This document shows positions 1-9,270 of a stretch of DNA of 64,000 nucleotides, in pieces (positions within the stretch are counted from its first letter, which is position 1; each line of letters begins with the position of its first letter). A program made the position numbers and the translations under genes. The notes under the pieces were generated by a model. That model was not told the DNA's origin and searched no databases. It saw nothing but the letters and a program-made list of their open reading frames with translations. This DNA is from Candidatus Paraburkholderia kirkii. Lineage in GTDB: Bacteria > Pseudomonadota > Gammaproteobacteria > Burkholderiales > Burkholderiaceae. The DNA lies in the NCBI GenBank assembly GCA_001189345.1, contig LFKV01000035.1:1-64000 (forward strand), read 5' to 3'.

Positions 1-2
1 GG

Positions 3-482
3 TGTCCCTTGCGTGTCGTCTTCGCACTCGACTGTTGCGACCGCGAAGCCATGAGTTGGGCCGCGAGCACAGGCGGTTACACTGGCGATATGGTGCGTGA
101 CGTCATGCTTCAAGCCGTCGAGAACCGCTTCACCGGCGTGTTGAAGGCCGACAGGGAAGTCGAGTGGTTAAGCGACAATGGTTCCTGCTACATTGCCGAT
201 GACACATTGAAGTTCTCTCGAAAAATCGGACTGAAGCCAGTAACGACACCCGTCAGAAGTCCGCAAAGCAACGGGATGGCCGAGAGCTTCGTTAAAACGA
301 TAAAGCGTGATTACGAAACGATAAAGCGTGATTACGTTTCGTGGATGCCGAAACCCGACGCCAGGACGGCGCTGCAAAATCTGGCCATCGCGTTCGACCA
401 CGATAACGAGTCACACCCGCACAGCGCCCTTAAATACCGCTCGCCGCGCGAGTTTCGTCGGCAAGCAAATCCTCCAACCTAA
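3..482 (+). CDS. IS3-family transposase OrfB, C-terminal part
   Basis: This is the C-terminal part of a DDE-type integrase (rve fold) of the IS2/IS3 OrfB kind; the N-terminus is off the left edge. Visible motifs are [13 protein letters not shown] around the first catalytic Asp, LSDNGSCY around the second Asp, and [14 protein letters not shown] with the catalytic Glu, followed by the usual tail with YRSPREFRR. Immediately after the Glu motif the peptide TIKRDYE is repeated, because a 21-base unit is tandemly duplicated at 295-336. That adds seven residues to a conserved helix, so activity is doubtful although the frame stays open. The gene stops 12 bases before the terminal end of the element. 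Confidence 0.85.
   Translation, partial: CPLRVVFALDCCDREAMSWAASTGGYTGDMVRDVMLQAVENRFTGVLKADREVEWLSDNGSCYIADDTLKFSRKIGLKPVTTPVRSPQSNGMAESFVKTIKRDYETIKRDYVSWMPKPDARTALQNLAIAFDHDNESHPHSALKYRSPREFRRQANPPT
295..336 (+). repeat. Perfect 21-base tandem duplication inside the transposase
   Basis: The unit at 295-315 is repeated exactly at 316-336. It is in frame and adds seven residues next to the catalytic Glu region. It is one of several short perfect tandem duplications in the window. Confidence 0.95.
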
Positions 483-519
483 GCGGGACCGGCTGTCCGG
501 TTATGCGGGGGCAAGTCCA

Positions 520-1159
520 GTCCTGGAAGAGCTTCACCGGCTGCCCCGCGACGATCACCGCCACGTCGATCTTGCCGACGATCAGCCGCACGAGAGAATC
601 CTCATTGTTGAGATGCTGCTCATTCGCATCGGCGATCGGCTCGCCGAACATCAGCCGGTAGAGCGTCTCCGCCGATGCGCGGTGCCGCTGCCGATCGGCC
701 CCACGCTGATGTTCTTGCCCTTGATCTCGTGGATGTATTTCATCGGCGAGTCCGAGCGTGCGACGAAGTAGATCTCCTCGTCGTACAGCGGCATGATGAG
801 CCGCAGCGGCTTGATGATCTTGCCGGCATCCGCGTTGCCCGAGGTCGCCATGTCCATGTAGGCCTGGTACACGTCCGACTGCACCAGCGCGAACTTCACG
901 CCGGGCTCGTAGCGCATGCGCTGCACGTTTTCCGCCGATCCCTTCGAAGGCAGCACTTCGAGGTCGATGCCCGCCGGCTCGGCCACGTACTTCGACAGGT
1001 CCTGGCCGATCTGGATATAGGTTCCGCGTTCCTGGCCGGTGGTGATCTTGTAGGGGACCGGATCGGCGGCGAAGGCCGATCCGGCGCCGCCGAGCCCGGC
1101 ACGGCGAGAAGCGCCAGCGCGCCCCGTGCGGCATTGCGCATGCATTTCGTGATGAACAT
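520..1159 (-). pseudogene. TAXI-family TRAP transporter solute receptor, truncated and frameshifted
   Basis: Remnant of a periplasmic substrate-binding protein of the TAXI type, which feeds TRAP transporters. Reading starts at the ATG ending at 1159 with a signal-like N-terminus. It continues after a frameshift near 1090 with the family stretch YKITTGQERGTYIQIGQDL. A second frameshift lies near 655, after GPIGSGT, and the next frame gives ETLYRLMFGEP and IVAGQPVKLFQDW. Reading then runs into the IS3-type end at 519, so the C-terminus is missing. Two frameshifts plus IS truncation make this a clear pseudogene. No TRAP membrane component is visible, and what lay beyond the IS is outside the window. 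Confidence 0.85.
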
Positions 1160-1205
1160 GATTGACCCTTGTCGGAGTTGGACAGGTGCTCTGAAACTTG
1201 CGCGC

Positions 1206-1225
1206 TGCGTACATGGTCGTACGCA
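1206..1225. promoter_or_regulatory. Perfect 7+7 palindrome upstream of the TAXI receptor remnant
   Basis: TGCGTAC, six bases, then GTACGCA form a perfect inverted repeat about 50-65 bases upstream of the receptor start. Size and position suit a dimeric repressor operator, for example GntR type, but no cognate regulator is nearby. Confidence 0.4.
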
Positions 1226-1380
1226 TGGTGTGCAATCCGATCATGCCCGGTCACTCACATGCGGCTCAACGCGGTTCGCGTGACGTGTGCTTGCCGTGCG
1301 TCGTTGTTGTCTCTTCGTGGTTCTTGTATTCGCTTTTGTATTCGTTCTGGTGTTCGTTCGCGTGTTCGCGCCGTTCCGGT

Positions 1381-3219
1381 TTATTGCGACGGCTTCGGCG
1401 GCGCGTCGCCGCTGCTCCAGCCGTATTGCTTGATGGCGCGTTCGAGTTCTTCTGTCTTGTCGGCTTCGGGACGTGAACCGCCCTGCATGTTGGCGAATTG
1501 CGGCGAAGCGGCCGTGCTCGCGACCGGCTGCGGGCGCGTGTCGATGCGCTCGACTGCGCGGACGGTTCGCTCAGGATCGGCGGAATGCGCGGCGTGACGA
1601 CGGTCGCGACAGGCTGCGTGCTGGCCGCCGGCGGACGCGGCACGGCATGCATGGTCGCGGCTGACGGCTGGAGCGAGCCGCCCTGAGTGGTCGGTTGAGG
1701 CGGATGCGGCACGGCGGGACGTGCGGCGGGAGCAGCGGGCTGCGGCGGATCTTCGCCGAGATAGTACGGGGCGCGCGGGGCGCCGGTACGGGCCGCGGGA
1801 ACGGCGGGCTGCGCGGGTTCCTCGCCGATGTAGTAGGGCGCGTGCGGATTGGCGGCGGGCGTGTTGGCCGCGGCGGCCGGCTGCGATTCTTCCTCGCCGA
1901 TATAGTGCGGCTGCGGTGCGCGCGCGGCCGGCGCGGTCGCTTGCGGCAGCGTCTTTGTCGTGGCGATGACAGGCGCGTTGGGCGGCAGGAGCGTCGTGGC
2001 GGTGATGGCGTTGGTCGCCGCCTGGCCGCGCGCGATCATCTTCTCCGCGCGCGAGTCCAGAGCGGCTTCGGCGCGTGCTTGTTCCGCGGCCTCGCGCGCG
2101 GCGGCGTTGCGTTGGGCCGTGCGCCTTTCGGCGGGCTTCTGTGTGCCGACGTTCGGTTTGGCCGCCGGCGGGGCCGCTACAATAGCTGCCTGAGCGGGAG
2201 CCGTCGTCGTGCTCCTCGCGGCGGGGTTGCCGGGAACAGCCGAGGCGGTTGCGGGCGCGGACGATGGAACCTTCTTCGCCAGCGCCGCCGATGTCGAAGG
2301 CGCGAGCCAGCCGGCGTGCGAAGATCACGCGTTCCAGCATCGCCTGCGATTCGACATTGCTGCCGTCCAGCGCGAGTGCTTCGCCCGCATTCTGCTGCAC
2401 GCATGCCCACGCGGAGGTCCGTTCGCAGGCGCGCGCCAGCGCAGTGCGGCGTCGCGCTGCAGTTCGCGCTTCACGAGCTCGTCCTTCAGGGATTCGTATT
2501 CCACGCGCGTCTGCTGTTGCCCGGAAAGCGCTTTGAGCCGCGCCCGGGCGCCGCCGAGATCGTGCTGATCTAGCGCGAGGCGCACGCCTTGCAGCGGGTC
2601 GCCCGGAGCGAGCGTGCGCGCATCGGCCTGGCTGCGCCTGTCCGGCATGGCCGGCGCGGGCGCTGACTCCTCCGCGCACGAGCGAACCGATCTTCGAGTC
2701 GATCGCGCCGGAGACGCTGTGATCGGCGGACGGCGTGCTCTCGTCGTCGGAATCGCCGAGCTGGAGATAGAACGCGACGCCGGCGAGCAGCACCACCGCG
2801 CACGCGATGAGGGTTTTCTTCCTGTCCCAGCGGTCGGAGCCGGGCAGGGCGTCGGGGTCGTCGCCGGGATCGGCGTAGGCGTCGCGCGCGTGCGCCTCGG
2901 CGCGCCTCGCGCGATACGCCGCCGCCTTTTCGGCGATGCGCTCGCTCGCGCGCTTCGCGTCCCAGCCCGGCCAGCCGGGGCGCAGGGTCGGCTCGGCGCG
3001 GTCGGCGTCGCCCATCGATGCGGCAGCGGAGGCCGAAGCCGTCTGTTCGAACATTCTGGCGCGCGGTTTCGCTTCTCCGGAGTCGCGCTTCGTGCCGAAC
3101 GCGGCGCTGCGGTCGGCGCCGCAATTGGGGCAACTGTCGGCGTTTTTGCGCATCGTGCTGCCGCACCGTTGGCAGACGGCGGAGAACATGGATGCGGGAA
3201 ACGTCAGACGTGTGGTCAT
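1381..3219 (-). pseudogene. Zinc-ribbon membrane-anchored protein with YYIGEE repeats, frameshifted
   Basis: A large broken gene. The N-terminus (ATG ending at 3219) has a zinc ribbon, CQRCGSTM...CPNCGAD, then a charged segment and one membrane helix, KTLIACAVVLLAGVAFYLQL. Downstream the coding sense jumps between all three frames: ARTLAPGDPLQGVRLALDQ in one, ALALDGSNVESQAMLERV in another, then a Pro/Ala-rich region, then back to a C-terminus EELERAIKQYGWSSGD. At least four frameshifts are needed. The Pro/Ala region holds three copies of a P-H/Y-YIGEE or YYLGED motif spaced about 25 residues apart. Burkholderia carry similar zinc-ribbon/TPR-like proteins of unknown role; no function is assigned. 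Confidence 0.75.
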
Positions 3220-3595
3220 GCTGGAGCCCTCGAAGGACAAAACACGACCGCCAAGGCGCGCCGACTCGTCGCGCTTTGACATCGGGACAAGTCCCGCGGC
3301 AACAATCCTTCGCATTGTTTCCCGGCGTGAACGCACGCCGGCGGGAAACGACAATCCGAATATGGTTCAACCACCTTCGAACGTCAATTGCCTTTCGCAT
3401 CGATCACGGGCCGCCGAAACTCAAGCGACGACATCATTGCGACTCGCCCTGCCTTGTATCGCGCCGGATCGAAACGTCCGGCGCATGGCCCTGATATGGA
3501 TGTGAAAGCGTCGGATCGGTGCGTATGCGGCGCCGGATCAGGCTTCGCGCAGAGCGCCTCGCTCACTGTGTTTCTGACATTTTGGGATGTCGCCG

Positions 3596-3641
3596 GCGGT
3601 TTTGAACCGCCAATCCTTAGCCGTTAAACGACAAGGGGGGA
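3596..3641 (-). other. tRNA-like 5' half (possible tRNA relic)
   Basis: On the minus strand a C-rich arm is followed by TTGTCGTTTAACGGCTAAGG, which resembles an acceptor strand plus D-arm. Then comes GGCGG-TTCAAAA-CCGCC, a five-pair stem with a seven-base loop. No T-arm (TTCGA loop) or closing acceptor strand follows, so it is not a functional tRNA as it stands. It could be a decayed tRNA, an attachment-site relic or coincidence. Confidence 0.3.
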
Positions 3642-3835
3642 GCGGCTGGCGGATAAGCCACTGATGCCAAACCGATTCGCGTGCGTGATCGATGGCACGA
3701 CGCTGCCGCAGGGTGTTGCGTGGAAGCGCCAGTCGTGTAAATACCGATTGGTCGGACCGGTGTCGCCGCACGGAAGTTTGATCCGGATTGCGAAGCATCG
3801 CCCGAAAAGCGCACTTTCGCATTCGAACAATCCGG

Positions 3836-3870
3836 CAAAAACGACACGGGCCGCGCCGCGGCCCGTGTCG
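3836..3870 (-). terminator. Rho-independent terminator of the dehydrogenase gene
   Basis: A 13-pair GC-rich stem (3842-3854 with 3858-3870, three-base loop) is followed on the minus strand by five T residues. It lies 14 bases after the stop of the dehydrogenase remnant. Confidence 0.85.
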
Positions 3871-3883
3871 GCCGGGCGAGTCG

Positions 3884-4802
3884 TTACTTCGCCAGTTGCC
3901 GTCGATGCGGCGGTTCAGGCTGAGCGGATTGTCGGTTCTAAACGCGTCGGGCAGGAGCGCGTCGGGCAGATCCTGATAGCTCACCGGGCGCAGGAAGCGG
4001 TTGATCGCCAGGCTGCCGACCGAGGTCGAGCGGCCATCCGCCGTCGACGGGTACGGGCCGCCGTGAACCATCGCGTGGCCGACTTCCACGCCCGTGCCGA
4101 AGCCGTTCACCAGGATGCGACCGGTGCGGCGCTCGAGCGCCGGCAGGAAGCCGCGCGCCTCGGCGTGATCGGCTTCGTCGATGTGCAGCGCCGAGGTCAG
4201 CTGGCCTTCCAGCGATTCGATCAGCTCGCGCATGATCGCGAGGTCCGGGCAGCGCACGACGAGCGACGACGCGCCGAAGATCTCCTCCTGCAGCTCGTGG
4301 CTCTTGCGGAACGCTTCGGCCGTGGTGACGAACAGCGCCCTGGCCCTGGTTCTCGCCCTTCGCTTCGACGCCGCGCGCGGCGGTCGTCACGTCCGCCTGC
4401 CCGGCGGCGCGCTCCACGGCGCTCCGATAGGTCTCGCAGATGCCCGGCGTGAGCATGGTCTGAGCGGCGGTTTCCGAAAGCGCCGCCGATGCCGCCTCGA
4501 TGAACGTGTCGAGGTCGGGGCCGTCGACGGCGAGCACGAGGCCGGGGTTGGTGCAGAATTGGCATGTTCTGTGCGGTCGTTTCGAGGAACTTCGCGCGCG
4601 CCTTGGGCGCGGTCTCGCGATAGACGTCGAACGCGGCCCACGCGAGCGCGCACGCGCGGTCGAGATCGGCGAGCGTCGCACCGCCGAACGCCGGTTCGAT
4701 GGCCGCGCCGGTCGACGCGTTGACGGCCTTGATCGAGCCGTTCGAGCCGTTCGAGCCGAAGACCGATTCCTGGCCGATGAGCAGGTTGCCTGTGAGTTGC
4801 AT
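3884..4802 (-). pseudogene. Alpha-ketoglutaric semialdehyde dehydrogenase with a large internal deletion
   Basis: Remnant of a 2,5-dioxovalerate dehydrogenase, which oxidises ketoglutaric semialdehyde to 2-oxoglutarate in sugar-acid breakdown. The N-terminus MQLTGNLLIGQESVFG and GGATLADLDRACALAWAAFD are family-like. After about residue 80 (ETTAQNM, near 4562) the sequence jumps out of frame straight to QFCTNPGLVLAVDGPDLD, which holds the catalytic Cys. Family members have about 225-240 residues between these points, including the NAD-binding loop and general-base Glu. A further frameshift lies near 4330, and the last codons are also shifted. The N-terminal GSN-GSN-GS comes from a 9-base tandem duplication at 4735-4752. 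A divergent LysR gene is its likely former regulator. Confidence 0.88.
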
Positions 4803-4868
4803 GATGTCTCGTCCTTGCTTGGAGTGATTCGTAGCGGCCAGTTGTACGATGACCGTCGCCTTGCGCCG

Positions 4869-4900
4869 ACTATACGGCCTCGCGCGCTCCGCTGTATAGT
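4869..4900. promoter_or_regulatory. LysR-type dyad operator between divergent dehydrogenase and LysR genes
   Basis: ACTATAC at 4869-4875 and GTATAGT at 4894-4900 form a perfect 7-base inverted repeat across an 18-base spacer. It sits between the two divergent genes, where a LysR regulator would bind. Arm type and position suit a LysR-type binding site; the protein link is inferred from context. Confidence 0.6.
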
Positions 4901-4965
4901 GAAACCTTTCCATCGCTTGATCACTTTTTGGAATCACCCCTGGCAGTTTCCCCGCCGACGCTCGC

Positions 4966-5897
4966 ATGAAGAACACCCTCGATGTCCTGATGTCGCGGCT
5001 GCGCATGAAGCAGTTGCAATTGCTGATCGCGCTCGACGATCACAAGTCCCTGCACAAGGCGTCGAGCGCGATGGCGATGACGCAGTCGGCCGCCAGCAAG
5101 GCGCTCGCGGAACTGGAATCGATGCTGGAAGGGCCGTTGTTCGGGCGCGAAGAGCGGCCTGATTCCCAATCCGTTCGGCCGCTACGTGGTGCGCTACGCG
5201 CGCGTGCTCGCCGCGGATCTGAGCGCGCTGTGCCAGGAGGTCGCGCAGATCTGCGCGGGCACGGGCGGCGGCTCACGGTCGGCACGATCATGGGCGCGGT
5301 GCCGGGCGTCGTCGCGCCGATCGTCAACGAGATGCACGCGAAGCATCCGGATCTCGCCATCGAGATCGTCGAGGACACGAGCGCCCGCATGCTGCCAATG
5401 CTCGACGACGGCCGCGTCGATCTCGTGATCGGCCGCTCGAGCGTGTCGGATCAGCCGTCGAAATATCACTATCAGCCACTGACGGACGAGCCGCTGTGCA
5501 TCGTCGTCGGTCAGGGCCAGAGCACACGGGCGCGCGCGAGGTCGGTTTCGCGGATCTCGCGCATTATCGCTGGGTTACGTATCCGAGCTATCTGCCGATG
5601 AGCGCGCTGCTCGAGCGCGAGCTCGATCTCGCCGGCCTGCCGATGCCGGCCAACCCGATCTCCACCGCCTCGCCGCTCATGACGGTCACGCTCCTTCAGC
5701 AGAGCGCCGAGCTCGTGTCGATCCTGCCGGCGAGCGTCGCGCAGGTGTTCGAGCGCCACGGCATACTGCGCATCCTGCCGGTGCGCATGAAATCGAAGTC
5801 GCAGACCTTCGACATCGTCACGCGCAAGGGCGGCGTGCTGTCGCCCGCGGCGCGCCAGTTCGCGCAGATGCTGCGCGAACGCAGCCGGCCGCACTGA
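4966..5897 (+). pseudogene. LysR-family regulator, at least three frameshifts
   Basis: The N-terminal winged helix-turn-helix is readable from the ATG at 4966: MKQLQLLIALDDHKSLHKAS, then MTQSAASKALAELE. The frame is lost near 5155. A second frame carries VRYARVLAADLSALCQEV. The first frame resumes near 5272 with LTVGTIMGAVPGVVAPIVNE and the effector domain through VDLVIGRSSV. A third shift near 5525 leads into FADLAHYRWVTYPSYLPMS and a normal C-terminus. It is transcribed divergently from the broken ketoglutaric semialdehyde dehydrogenase gene, so regulator and target have decayed together. Its natural ligand is unknown. Confidence 0.85.
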
Positions 5898-5908
5898 CGC
5901 GAAGCGTT

Positions 5909-6696
5909 TCAGCGCGTCGCGACGATGAAGAGGCGCGGAAAGGGCAGGAGCACCGTGCCATCGCCGAGCACCGTGTACGCGGTTTTCAGCCCGGCGCGAT
6001 AGCGCTCGAGGAACGCGGGCGTTTCCTGTGCGTCGAGCTTCGCGAGGAACGGCCTGAGCCCGGTGCCCTTGAACCATTCGATGATGGATGGTGTCGATGC
6101 CGCCCGCGAGCGGATGGTGGTACGTCGTCCGCCATACGTCGACGCGCGCGCATTGCGGCTTGAGCAGCGCGAGTAATACCGCACCGCGCGATATCGCGCG
6201 GTGCGCTCGGCGCCCTTCACAGCTTGTCGCACCACGGACCATCGGCGGCGGCCTCGCGCATCAGGCGATGCGCGGGCTCGTCGAGGTTGTCGGGCATCTG
6301 CACGGCGAGCCGGCCGCCTTCCGCGAGCCCCGCGACGAGACGCGGAAACAGCGTCTCGTGATCCGGCACCCACTGCAGCGAGGCGTTGGCGAGAATCAGG
6401 TCGTACGGGCCTTCGGCTTTCCACGCGGAAATATCGGCCAGTTCGAATTCGATCCGCGGCAGGCGCTTTCTGGCCGCGGCGATCATGTCGGCGGAATTGT
6501 CCACGCCTAGGACGCGGGCGTCGGGCGCATAGGCGAGTAGCGTTTCGGTCGAGTTGCCCAGACCGCAGCCGAGATCCACCGCCGTGCGCGCGGTCGCGGG
6601 CTGCGTCGCATCCAGCAGGTCACGGACGGGGCGCGTGCGCTCCTCTTCGAACAGTGTGTATTGCCGGGCTTGCCAGTCGGCCGATGATGTCGTCAT
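5909..6696 (-). pseudogene. tam: Trans-aconitate 2-methyltransferase, frameshifted
   Basis: The N-terminal two thirds read cleanly from the ATG ending at 6696. They have the class I SAM-binding motif AVDLGCGLGNSTETLLA, then VLGVDNSADMIAAAR, LILANASLQWVPDHE and a stop after GPWCDKL near 6217. The expected C-terminal third is present in other frames: LLKPQCARVDVWRTTYHHPL, then IIEWFKGTGLRPFLAKLDAQ and VLLPFPRLFIVATR ending at 5909. At least two frameshifts are needed. The family methylates trans-aconitate, a spontaneous isomer of the citric-cycle intermediate. The gene lies head to head with another broken LysR gene. Confidence 0.85.
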
Positions 6697-6798
6697 GTCG
6701 GGCTCCCATCGATGTCGTGTGGTTGGACAGGCGCGATTCTGGACCGGCGCGAGCGGAGCGTAAAATGAATTTATGCTGTGGATTATTTGATTTTTCTT

Positions 6799-7793
6799 AT
6801 GAAAATCGACACGCTCGGCGTGCAGGCCTTCGTCACCATCGCCGATCAGGGAAGTTTCAGGGGCGCCGCCGGGCGCCTCCACATCACGCAGACGGCGATC
6901 ACCCAGCGCCTGCAGAAGCTCGAGGACTTTCTCGGCGTGCCGCTGATCGAGCGCACCACGCGCTCGATGAATCTCACCGAGACGGGGCGCACTTTTCTGC
7001 CGCAAGCAAGGCGTCTGCTCGCCGAACTGTCCGCCGCGCTGGTGGAGATTCGCGAGACGGGCATGGCGCAGCGCAGCGACGTGTCGATCGCCTGCGTGCC
7101 GACCGTCGGCGTGCCGTATCTGCCGCGCGTCCTGCAGGCCTATTCCGCGCGTCATCCGCACAATCGCATCCGGGTTCTCGATCACGCCTCTTCGGCGGTG
7201 GCGCAGGCGGTGCTGCATCGCGAGGTGGAATTCGGCATCAAGATCGCCGGAGAGCATCATCCGGAACTGCATGCGGCGCCGCTCGTGGAGGACCGCTAGT
7301 GCTCGTCTGCCGTCGCGATCATCCGCTCGCGCGGCGCAGGCGCATCGCGTGGCGCGCGCTTTCCGACTATCCGCTCATTCTTCTCGCGGGCGACGTGAGC
7401 GGCAACCGGGCGCTGATCGACGCCGCGCTGGAAGGCAGCGGCATCGAACTGCATTCGTTCTACGAAGTGCAGCGGAGCTCCACGGCGCTCGGGCTCGTGG
7501 CGCAGGGCGTCGGAGCGGCCGTGGTGCCGGGGCTCGCGATTCAGAAGGACGCGTATCCGTCGGTGCGCGCGATCGAACTGGTCGAGCCAGCGGTCACGCG
7601 GGCGCTCGTGCTCGTCACGCGCAGGACGGCATCGCTGTCGCCGGCGGCGCAGGCGCTCTACGGACATGCTGCTCGGACAGGCCGCCTGCGATCGGACCGC
7701 CAGGCCATCGGACCGCCAGGCCGCGCGCGCGATGAACCCGGCAACGATATCCGAAGGGAATGCCGAACCCGGCGCGCGCCCGCCGCGTCCTGA
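6799..7793 (+). pseudogene. LysR-family regulator, frameshifted
   Basis: The start at 6799 gives MKIDTLGVQAFVTIADQGSF and the helix-turn-helix region ITQTAITQRLQKLEDFLG. The frame ends in TAG at 7297-7299, just after APLVEDR. One base restores the conserved continuation LVLVCRRDHPLARRRRIAWR in the next frame, which runs through SGIELHSFYEVQRSSTALGL and GVGAAVVPGLAIQKD. A second shift near 7664 changes the C-terminus, which also contains a perfect 16-base tandem duplication. The stop used here, at 7793, is that of the shifted frame. It is divergent from tam. The target is unknown. Confidence 0.82.
7691..7722 (+). repeat. Perfect 16-base tandem duplication
   Basis: ATCGGACCGCCAGGCC at 7691-7706 is repeated exactly at 7707-7722, in the frameshifted tail of the LysR pseudogene. 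A 16-base insertion changes reading frame. Confidence 0.95.
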
Positions 7794-7967
7794 AAAGTTT
7801 CGGAAAGTCCAAGAGAACACTCGGATTTGCGACTTGCGTGCCGGCATCGGTCTATACTGGCGAAGCATTCGCGGGCGGCTCCGGGCATCGTCGGGGCGCC
7901 GCCTTCGGGTATCTGTCACGATCACCATGCGCGCCGTCGTCCGGCGCATTCAGTCGGGAATTCGCAG

Positions 7968-9203
7968 ATGAGCGACACGTCAGTCGGCGGCTCGAGCGGT
8001 CTGGTCGCCGCGCTGCGCGAGCAGCAGCAGGCGCTGACCGAGCGATGGATGAAACTCGTGTTCGGCGACGAGGAAGTCGAGCATTCCGATCAGCTCACCT
8101 ATCGGCAGCTCGCGGATCATCTGCCGGACATCTTCGACGAAATCTGCATCGTGCTGGAGTCGCACAACGTGCGCAATCAGGAGGGCGCGATCGAGCGCAA
8201 TGCGCGCCAGCACGGGCAGTGGCGCTGGAAGCAGGGCTATCGCATCGACGAGCTGGTGCGCGAGCTCGATCTGTTTCGCCAGGTGCTGCTTCTGGCGATC
8301 GGCGAATACGCGAGCGCGCACCCCGGTTTTCCCCGCGCGGACGAAGAGCACGCGCGCCTCATGACCGACGAGGTGGTGAGCTTCGTCACGCTCGCGTCGA
8401 TCCGCGAGGCGATCGGCGAGCGCGATCGCAAGATCGACGAATACACCGGCATGCTGGAGCGCGCGAATTACGAGCTGACGCTGCGGCAGAAGCTCATCAG
8501 CGACCTCTACGAGACGCGCATGCAGATCACGCGGCGCGTCGCGCACGACCTGCGCAATTTCCTCAACGTATTCTCGACGGCGCTGCAGCTCGCCACGCGC
8601 TCGCCCTCCCGGCGCGAAACGGCGCTCGGGCTCGCCAACCGGCAGGTCGCCGACGTGGCGACGCTCGTCGACGAAATGGTCGAATACTCGAAAGTGCTCG
8701 GCGACGACTCGGTGCCGATCGTCGAGCCGTTCGACCCCGTCGGCCTCTTCGACGAACTGATGCAGGCGTGCCGCGTTTCGACCGAGGCTAAGGGGCTGAA
8801 ACTGGTCGGCCATCTCGATCCGTCGCTCGGCCCGGTGACGTCGAACCGGCTCAAGGTGAAGCAGGTCGCGCTGAATCTGCTGTCGAACGCGATCAAGTAC
8901 ACGTCGTCGGGGGAGATCCTGCTGTCGATGGCCGCGGCGCCCGGCGAATGCTGGAAGCTGCTGGTCGCCGACACGGGCGTGGGCATCGGCACGGCGGATC
9001 AGGAGCGCGTGTTCGAGGAGTTCGAGCGCGCCGCCTCCGCAGACATTCCCGGCGCGGGGCTCGGGCTCGCGATCGTCAAGGAACTGTTGCGCACGCTGAA
9101 GGGCGAGTTGCGCTTCGAGTCCGCAAAAGGGCGGGGCAGCGTGTTCGAGGTGACGTTTCCGCTCGTGCTGGAGCCGAAGACGGCGCGCGACGCAACGGAG
9201 TAA
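7968..9203 (+). CDS. Sensor histidine kinase with RsbRD-like N-terminal domain
   Basis: An intact 411-residue kinase without membrane helices, so probably cytoplasmic. The N-terminal 150 residues look like an RsbRD/RsbT-type sensor fold with WMKLVFGDEEVEHSDQLTYR. A coiled linker (IREAIGERDRKIDEYTGML) leads to the phospho-acceptor box RRVAHDLRNFLNVFSTALQL. The ATPase part has the N box NLLSNAIKYTSSGE, the G1 box VADTGVGIG and the G2 box GAGLGLAIVKELL. No response regulator gene is adjacent, so it is an orphan. It is one of few undamaged genes in the left half of the window, which suggests it is still under selection or recently spared. Confidence 0.88.
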   Translation: MSDTSVGGSSGLVAALREQQQALTERWMKLVFGDEEVEHSDQLTYRQLADHLPDIFDEICIVLESHNVRNQEGAIERNARQHGQWRWKQGYRIDELVRELDLFRQVLLLAIGEYASAHPGFPRADEEHARLMTDEVVSFVTLASIREAIGERDRKIDEYTGMLERANYELTLRQKLISDLYETRMQITRRVAHDLRNFLNVFSTALQLATRSPSRRETALGLANRQVADVATLVDEMVEYSKVLGDDSVPIVEPFDPVGLFDELMQACRVSTEAKGLKLVGHLDPSLGPVTSNRLKVKQVALNLLSNAIKYTSSGEILLSMAAAPGECWKLLVADTGVGIGTADQERVFEEFERAASADIPGAGLGLAIVKELLRTLKGELRFESAKGRGSVFEVTFPLVLEPKTARDATE

Positions 9204-9210
9204 GCGCAAA

Positions 9211-9241
9211 TAAAAAAGGCGAACGGGTTGCCCCGTTCGCC
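9211..9241 (-). terminator. Rho-independent terminator of ahpF
   Basis: A ten-pair stem (9218-9227 with 9232-9241, loop of four) is followed on the minus strand by six T residues. It lies 30 bases beyond the ahpF stop. Confidence 0.82.
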
Positions 9242-9270
9242 TCCGGCCATCATGGCGTCGGGCTGCTCGC

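Larger units (their letters stand above)
1..519 (+). mobile_element. Right-hand part of an IS3-family (IS2-like) insertion sequence
   Basis: The window opens inside an IS3-family element. It holds the C-terminal part of the OrfB transposase and then the right terminal end, TGTCCGG...GGGGGCAAGTCCA at 494-519. A very similar end is present at 35419-35445, which supports this boundary. The base after 519 falls inside a TAXI-type solute receptor gene, so the element has cut that gene. The left end lies outside the window, so whether the element is complete cannot be judged. Confidence 0.85.
3220..3883. other. Intergenic stretch with a terminator and a tRNA-like half
   Basis: There is no supportable protein gene across these 664 bases; open frames here lack family-like sequence and ribosome sites. 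It contains a tRNA-like 5' half near 3590-3640 and the terminator of the dehydrogenase gene at 3836-3870. The remainder shows nothing recognisable. Confidence 0.6.
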
